The notes under the pieces: model-generated
What the model saw: the letters and a program-made list of their open reading frames with translations, nothing else
Databases searched by the model: none
What the model was told of the DNA's origin: nothing
Program-made: the position numbers and the translations under genes
Part shown: one piece after another, positions 58,979-64,000 of the stretch
How positions within the stretch are numbered: position 1 is the first letter of the stretch
Layout: the number at the start of each line of letters is the position of its first letter
From: Odobenus rosmarus divergens
Taxonomy: Eukaryota > Chordata > Mammalia > Carnivora > Odobenidae
NCBI RefSeq assembly: GCF_000321225.1
Contig: NW_004451670.1
Location: forward strand, 527,154-591,153
Reading direction: 5' to 3'
Length of the DNA: 64,000 bases

Positions 58979-59931
58979 ACACAAAAATAGACTCCAAATG
59001 GTTGAAAGACCTAAATGTGAGACAGGAGTCCATCAAAATCCTAAAGGAGAACACAAGCAGCAACCTCTTCGACCTCAGCCGCAGCAACTTCTTCCTAGAA
59101 ACATCGCCAAAGGCAAGGGAAGCCAGGGCAAAAATGAACTCTTGGGATTTCATCAAGATAAAAAGCTTTTGCACAGCAAAAGAAACAGTCCACAAAACCA
59201 AAAGACAACCGACAGAATGGGAGAAAATATTTGCAAATGACATATCAGATAAAGGGCTAGTATCCAAAATCTATAAAGAACTTATCAAACTCAACACCCA
59301 AAGAACAAATAATCCAATCAAGAAATGGGCAGAAGACATGAACAGACATTTTTCCAAAGAAGACATCCAAATGGCCAACAGACACATGAAAAAGTGCTCA
59401 ACATCGCTCGGCATCAGGGAAATCCAAATCAAAACCTCAATGAGATACCACCTCACACCAGTCAGAATGGCTAAAATTAACAAGTCAGGAAACGACAGAT
59501 GTTGGCGGGGATGCGGAGAAAGGGGAACCCTCCTACACTGTTGGTGGGAATGCAAGCTGGTGCAACCACTCTGGAAAACAGTATGGAGGTTCCTCAAACA
59601 GTTGAAAATAGAGCTACCATACGATCCAGCGATTGCACTACTGGGCATTTACCCCAAAGATACAAATGTAGGGATCCGAAGGGGTACGTGCACCCCGATG
59701 TTTATAGCAGCAATGTCCACAATAGCCAAACTGTGGAAAGAGCCAAGATGTCCATTGACAGATGAATGGATAAAGAAGAAGTGGTATATATACACAATGG
59801 AATATTATGCAGCCATCAAAAGGAATGAGATCTTGCCATTTGCAGCAACGTGGATGGAACTGGAGGGTGTTATGCTGAGTGAAATAAGTCAGTCAGAGAA
59901 AGACATGTATCATATGACCTCACTGATATGA
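58979..59931 (+). pseudogene. L1 ORF2p C-terminal fragment, frame open
   Basis: ORF2p is the L1 endonuclease/reverse transcriptase that copies L1 and SINE RNA into DNA. Only its C-terminal part of about 316 residues (of roughly 1,275 in a full protein) is here. The frame is open from the truncation point; the first in-frame start-like codon is TTG at 59002, so no genuine start exists. Counting from that codon, [17 protein letters not shown] precedes the cysteine-rich motif CX3CX7HX4C at residues 167-184 (C167, C171, H179, C184; bases 59500-59553). Then come [15 protein letters not shown] and [20 protein letters not shown], and the stop at 59929-59931. The endonuclease and reverse-transcriptase domains are absent, so no activity is possible. 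The absence of stops implies recent insertion. Confidence 0.95.
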
Positions 59932-60403
59932 GGAATTCTTAATCTCAGGAAACAAACTGAGGGTTGCTGGAGTGGTGGGGGGTGGGAGGGATTGGGTGGC
60001 TGGGTGGTAGACATCGGGGAGGGTATGTGCTATGGTGAGCACTGTGAATTGTACAAGACTGAGGAATCACGGATCTGTACTTCTGAAACAAATAATGCAA
60101 TATATGTTAAGAAAAAAAAGAAGAAGAAGAAGAAGATAGCAGGAGGGGAAGAATGAAGGGGAGTAAGTCGGAGGGGGAGACGAACCATTAGAGACAATGG
60201 ACTCTGAAAAACAAACTGAGGGTTCTAGAGGGGAGGGGGGTGGGGGGATGGGTTAGCCTGGTGATGGGTATTAAAGAGGGCACGTTCTGCGTGGAGCACT
60301 GGGTGTTATGCACAAAAACAATGAATCATGGAACACTGCATCAAAAACTAATGATGTAATGTATGGTGGTTAACATAACAATAAAAAAATTATTAAAAAA
60401 AAA
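59932..60403 (+). other. L1 3' UTR with two G-rich, quadruplex-capable runs
   Basis: G-runs in fours at about 59975-59998 (TGGGGGGTGGGAGGGATTGG and onward) and 60229-60252 (GGGG, GGGGGG, GGGGGG, GGG). The polypurine GAAGAAGAAG tract lies between. G-rich 3' UTR segments are a known feature of mammalian L1s. Confidence 0.85.
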
Positions 60404-60484
60404 AAAAAGATCAGTGGTTTCCAGTGCTTTGTGGGGAGATGGGGAGGATGAATAGGTGAAGCACAGGAGATTTAGGGACTTTTA

Positions 60485-60662
60485 AGATTTTTTTTATTTA
60501 TTTGTCAGAGAGAGAGAGCACAAGCAGGGGGAACAACAGACAGAGCAAGAAGCAGGCTCCCAGCTGAGCAAGGAGCCCGATGTGGGACTCGATCCCAGGA
60601 TCCTGAGATCAGGACCTGAGCCGAAGGCAGACATTTAACTGACTGAGCCACCCAGGTGTCCC
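60485..60662 (-). mobile_element. can-SINE, antisense, with TSD
   Basis: AAGATTTTTTTTATTTATTT, GAGCACAAGCAGGGGGAACA, head complement GAGCCACCCAGGTGTCCC. TSD AGATTTAGGGACTTTTA (60468-60484) / AGATTTAGGGAATTTAT (60663-60679). Sits inside the old L1M 3' UTR. Confidence 0.95.
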
Positions 60663-61819
60663 AGATTTAGGGAATTTATACTAGTCTGTACAATACTGTG
60701 ATGGTGGATACATGATGTAGTTCATCTGTCCAAACCTATAGAACTTCATGACATAAAGTATGCAAATTAGAAAATCATTAGGAAGTTAGGTCATCCCAGG
60801 AAGGAACTTGATGCTGTGACAAGAGATTGTATCTGTTTAAATGTTTGAAGCAACCTCACACAGAGGACTGGGGGAAGGTGCTCATCTAAGTAACTTTGGA
60901 AATGAGTGGAATCTGTACAACCAAAAGCAAAATGAACTGCATGTAAATACTGCCTTCTAGCTGAGACAGTTGTTTTTCAGTGTGGTATACAGGTTAACAA
61001 TCCTGATCCTGCTGTCAAGATTCTGGTACATGTATACTGTTGTTGAACATGTAAGTAGATAGATTTCTCAGTGTTAGGGTAGGACTTTACAGATAAGCAA
61101 AGTGAAGAGGCTAGAATCATCCACATGGTAATGCATTAGAGGTGGAGACATCAGTAGGAACTCAAGTTTCACTCAATATGATACAGATGGTTACACCTAG
61201 AAATATTTGTAGATATTCATGTGTTAGTATACATACACATATATTTTCTTGCTTAGGCAGGTGAGATGATAAAAAACTGAAGCCCCAGGAGTAATCAGCA
61301 CCCCCAGCTCCTGAATCTTGGCTTCTAATACCATTCTCAAAAACAAAAATAAAAGAAAACAAAAGCAAAAAAAAAGAACCAAACAAACAAAAACCCAGAG
61401 CTCTTCGGAGAAATGGCTGATTCCAGGACTGAGACAGAAAATATGCAAGATGAGCCCACAATACCTTGTGGTGTCAGAAAGTAGGAAAATGCTGAGCACA
61501 CACAAGTGCACACTCACAGGGGTGTCAGAGGGATGCAGAGGCCAACTGAGAGAGCTCCCAATAGCTAAAACAGGAGCCATTTGACCAAAAAATTGCATTG
61601 GATTATAACCCAAAGTATAAAATAAATAGCCATGAGTATTTATTGATAACTCAATGATTGCATAAATTAATAAATGGTAGAGAATTCCTGTACCAAATAA
61701 TTCAGAACAATGTATAGGTTCTCCACCCTACAGAAAGGGGAGCTTAACTTTCTACTCATTAAGTGTGGGCTGGGCTGCACGTAGTGATTTCTTTCCAAAG
61801 AATACCGTACATTATAGAA

Positions 61820-61981
61820 AGCATTATATGTTTTAAAAAAAAGAAGAAGAAGATAGCAAGAGGGGAAGAATGAAGGGGGGGAAATCGGAGGGGGAGACGA
61901 ACCATGAGAGACGATGGACTCTGAAAAACAAAGTTCTAGAGGGGAGGGAGGGTGGGAGGATGGGTTAGCCTGGTGATGGGA
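61820..61981 (+). mobile_element. Tail-less fragment of carnivore L1 3' UTR
   Basis: Copies the stretch of the young L1 that starts near GCAATATATGTTAAG and runs through GAAGAAGAAGATAGCAAGAG and AGACGAACCATGAGAGACGA to GGTTAGCCTGGTGATGGG. It then stops abruptly at 61980 with no A-tail. Relative to the copy at 60100-60270 it lacks AACTGAGG. Flanked on both sides by old L1M sequence whose expected intervening segment is missing. Confidence 0.85.
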
Positions 61982-62194
61982 TAAAATCTAAGAAAACCTG
62001 AATAAATTATGGACTTTAGTTAATTATGTATTGATAGTGCTTCATTCATTTTAACAAAGGTACCATCCTGATAAATGATGTCAATAAGGAATACTGTGTG
62101 CAGAGATACATAGAGACTCTGTACCATCTTCTTAACTTTTCTGTAAATCTACAACTGCTGTAATGTAAAGTTTATTATAAAAAACACAAATATA

Positions 62195-62460
62195 AGTAAG
62201 AGATGATCTCCATTCCTGAGGAGCTCTCAGTCATGAGAGGAGGCAAATAGTCCGAAAGTTACAGTCGAGCATGATGAGTTTTGTGATAAAAGGAAGCATG
62301 GGTCATTGAGCAGTGAGTGGAGGACCTCCTGACAGTGGCTGGCAGGCCTAAGGAACCTTGGGGAAGAGAGTGATTCTGAACTGAGTATTACAGGAATAAA
62401 GAAGTGAAGAGGAAATGAAAAAATGCAAGAAGCAATGAGATCCAACCTTCAGCAGGTAAT
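62195..62460 (-). mobile_element. L2 3' part, antisense
   Basis: CATTCCTGAGGAGCTCTCAG, TTTTGTGATAAAAGGAAGCA, GAGGACCTCCTGACAGTGGC and TGATTCTGAACTGAGTATTA match the complement of the L2 3' region in order. Confidence 0.6.
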
Positions 62461-62670
62461 TCCCTTTATCACCAGCATCAAGAGCAAATTCCCCAGACTT
62501 CTACAGCCACCCCAACTTTGATTGCACGTCTCCATTCCTGCTTTATCTCCCACTCCCTGACTCTGCATTATTGGTCCCATTTGGTTCCTGTCAAACGCGG
62601 GTATGTTCATCTCCTAAGTCTTGTGCTGTCTGGCCGCCTCTGTGCATGTCGCCACATGGTGGATGGTGAG
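62461..62670. other. Unassigned sequence
   Basis: Nothing recognised. Confidence 0.45.
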
Positions 62671-62686
62671 CACATTTTTGCCTTTT

Positions 62687-62903
62687 TTTTTTTTTTTAAT
62701 ATTTTATTTACTTATTTATTTAGAGAGAGAAAGAGCATGCACGAATGGAGGGGGGTATGGGGAGGCAGAGGGAGAGAGAATCTCAAGCAGACTCTGTGCT
62801 GAGTTGGGAGCCCAACATGAGGTGCGATCGCATGACCCTGAGACCATGAACAGAGTTGAAATCAAGAGTCAGACACTTAACCGACTGAGCTGCCCAGGCA
62901 CCC
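62687..62903 (-). mobile_element. can-SINE, older type, antisense
   Basis: T-run, TTTACTTATTTATTTAGAGA, GAGAGAATCTCAAGCAGACT, AAATCAAGAGTCAGACACTT and head complement GAGCTGCCCAGGCACCCC. Imperfect TSD CACATTTTTGCCTTTT (62671-62686) / CACTTTTTTGCCTCTT (62904-62919). Confidence 0.92.
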
Positions 62904-62919
62904 CACTTTTTTGCCTCTT

Positions 62920-63249
62920 TAAAAGGCTATGCAGCCTTCGGTACCTGCCTTGTTTCCTGAGTCCTTGAAAATTCCCAAACCCTACCAGTTTATGAGTTCT
63001 CCCCCTTCTTCAAGCTCAAAGCATGTTTACCATCCTCTGAATCTAATTTGAATAATTCTACCATTAACTTTCATTAAAATATTGCACAATAACTTTAAAA
63101 TTATTTATATTTCCATGTACTTACATATTTTTTCATTAGTTATATTCCTTAACTCTCCAAATAATGGGCTTGTCTTGGAATCCATGTTTTGGAATGATAA
63201 GACTCCTTGACTGTCATCTTTCTATTATTTGGTAGAGGAAAAAATAGGA
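62920..63249. other. Unassigned sequence
   Basis: Nothing recognised. Confidence 0.45.
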
Positions 63250-63390
63250 ACTCTTTATTGAGGGTTAGTGTATCAGGAACTAAGTAAAGTGCATAAAATA
63301 TGTCAACTTTTCAAATTCCCCCAAATGCCTCTGAGCTAAATATTATTATCTCTGTTTTCTAAAACTACTGGAGGTCACTGGGGCTGCAAA
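63250..63390 (+). mobile_element. MIR fragment
   Basis: TCTTTATTGAGGGTTAGTGT, CAGGAACTAAGTAAAGTGCA and ATTATTATCTCTGTTTTCTA resemble the 5' half of a MIR-type core. Confidence 0.5.
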
Positions 63391-63544
63391 GCCCACCCGG
63401 ACGTCTAGTCTCGTCAGAATCCTGAGTATGAAGTCAAACCAGCACCAAAGATCAAACTGTTTCGGCTCCAGCCTACTACCACCTGTGCGCAATCTATGGG
63501 ACCCATAGAGGCAGACTCATTTCTTGACATTACAAGGCTCTGTA

Positions 63545-63705
63545 TTGTTGGGGCCAGACTGATTCTCAGGTGTGTGTAGTGGCCACACGGCTCGGCTGGA
63601 CCCATGACCTGAAGCCTTTATGCAGAACCCTAGTTCATCAGTTTCCTCAATTTTAAAATGGGGCTGAAGATAGCACCACCTCCTAAGGTTGTGGGCAAGA
63701 ACAAA
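63545..63705 (+). mobile_element. MIR fragment
   Basis: CATCAGTTTCCTCAATTTTA, AAATGGGGCTGAAGATAGCA and CCTCCTAAGGTTGTGGGCAA match the MIR core and 3' part. Confidence 0.65.
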
Positions 63706-64000
63706 GGGGCTCCTGGCGTTGCCATCATGATTCCTAAAGGTACCACTAGCTGTCATATGACTTGCTTTTTTCTTTTTTTGGTCCTTTCTGACATAGAAAA
63801 CATCTAATACTTATTTGTTTTAGTTTCTGGTTTTACTTCTCTGACAGTCTTCTCGTTTCCCAGAATATAAAAAATGAAATGATATTTGACTTCAGTTCAA
63901 GAACTTGACAGTTGAGTTACACTTTAAGATAAAGAAGGGTGTCCTTTAGGCTGTCAAGAAAATATGGGGATTGTCACACGGCTTTTGGGCAGGCCGTGAC
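63706..64000. other. Unassigned sequence to window end
   Basis: Nothing recognised. Confidence 0.45.

Larger units (their letters stand above)
58979..60403 (+). mobile_element. Young carnivore L1, 5' truncated, perfect TSD
   Basis: A 1,425-bp insertion bounded by exact 16-bp duplications AAAAAGATCAGTGGTT (58963-58978 and 60404-60419). It holds the last quarter of ORF2 in an unbroken frame, then a 3' UTR of about 470 bp with a GAAGAAGAAG tract (60119-60135), two G-rich runs, an AATAAA near 60380 and an A-tail. It is the youngest-looking LINE in the window: the reading frame is intact although nothing can express it. Confidence 0.95.
58880..62190 (+). mobile_element. Old L1M 3' UTR, sense, host of three later events
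   Basis: The host pieces are collinear: GAAAAGGCAAAATTATAGCA (58938), then after the young L1 AGATCAGTGGTTTCCAGTGC (60409), after the SINE GATGGTGGATACATGATGTA (60701), CATGGTAATGCATTAGAGGT (61125), CTGAAGCCCCAGGAGTAATC (61278), AAAGGGGAGCTTAACTTTCT (61734), and after a scar TATGGACTTTAGTTAATTAT (62008) and ACTTTTCTGTAAATCTACAA (62134). Gapped only by the insertions at 58979-60403, 60485-60662 and the lesion at 61820-61981. Open frames within, such as 61224-61613 on the minus strand, are noncoding. Confidence 0.8.

Noticed and set aside
59002..59004. TTG as a real translation start for the 309-codon frame
   Set aside because: The frame is open back to the 5' truncation of the L1; the codon is internal to ORF2.
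59271..59648. 125-codon minus-strand frame
   Set aside because: Shadow of the L1 ORF2 frame on the plus strand.
61224..61613. 129-codon minus-strand frame with hydrophobic stretches
   Set aside because: Antisense to the old L1M 3' UTR; the F/L runs come from A-rich sense sequence.

Overview
This window is nuclear DNA from a carnivoran mammal. The main evidence is about 18 copies of the tRNA-derived can-SINE family, recognisable by a head close to GGCGCCTGGGTGGCTCAG, a CT-rich middle and an AATAAATAAAATCTT tail, plus a 3'-end LINE-1 copy of the carnivore type. I see neither the dog-specific can-SINE form nor the cat form, so a non-canid caniform (bear, seal or weasel lineage) is my best guess. 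That is an inference.

The window looks like a gene desert or the inside of a very large intron. No open reading frame outside transposons resembles a real protein, and I see no exon, CpG island, rRNA, functional tRNA or CRISPR array. Nothing supports a prokaryotic-style or otherwise undescribed gene system. The sequence is AT-rich and made of interspersed repeats of several ages. The oldest are MIR and L2, with MER20, MER5A, MER2/Tigger and hAT-Charlie DNA transposons. Next come L1M/HAL1-like LINE-1 and ERVL-MaLR (MLT1-type) LTRs. The youngest are the can-SINEs and the carnivore L1.

Layout. 0-6 kb: mostly unassigned, with MER20, MIR, a GT microsatellite, and antisense L2 and L1 pieces. 6.2-9.5 kb: an antisense L1 that appears to lack almost all of ORF2 (HAL1-like). 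9.6-24 kb: six can-SINEs in mixed orientation, a sense L1M with a SINE inside, MER2/Tigger and MIR/L2 relics. 24-36.5 kb: MLT1-type LTRs, a cruciform-prone repeat, MER5A, more can-SINEs and an L1 ORF2 relic. 36.5-45 kb: SINEs, a hAT element, an L2 relic and an unusual SINE-L1 composite sharing one target-site duplication. 45-52 kb: an antisense L2-like element interrupted by an LTR, an L1M and a second LTR. 52-58.8 kb: sparse repeats and several repeat-free blocks. 58.9-62.2 kb: an old sense L1M 3' UTR carrying three later events: a young L1 with an open ORF2 3' end and target-site duplication, a can-SINE, and a scar containing a tail-less L1 fragment. 62.2-64 kb: L2, a can-SINE and MIR relics.

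There is no pathway for the genes to work in. The functional logic is parasitic: L1 supplies the machinery that moved itself and the SINEs, and the nesting order gives a relative history. Family names were assigned by recognising diagnostic stretches by eye; subfamily names and edges need RepeatMasker.
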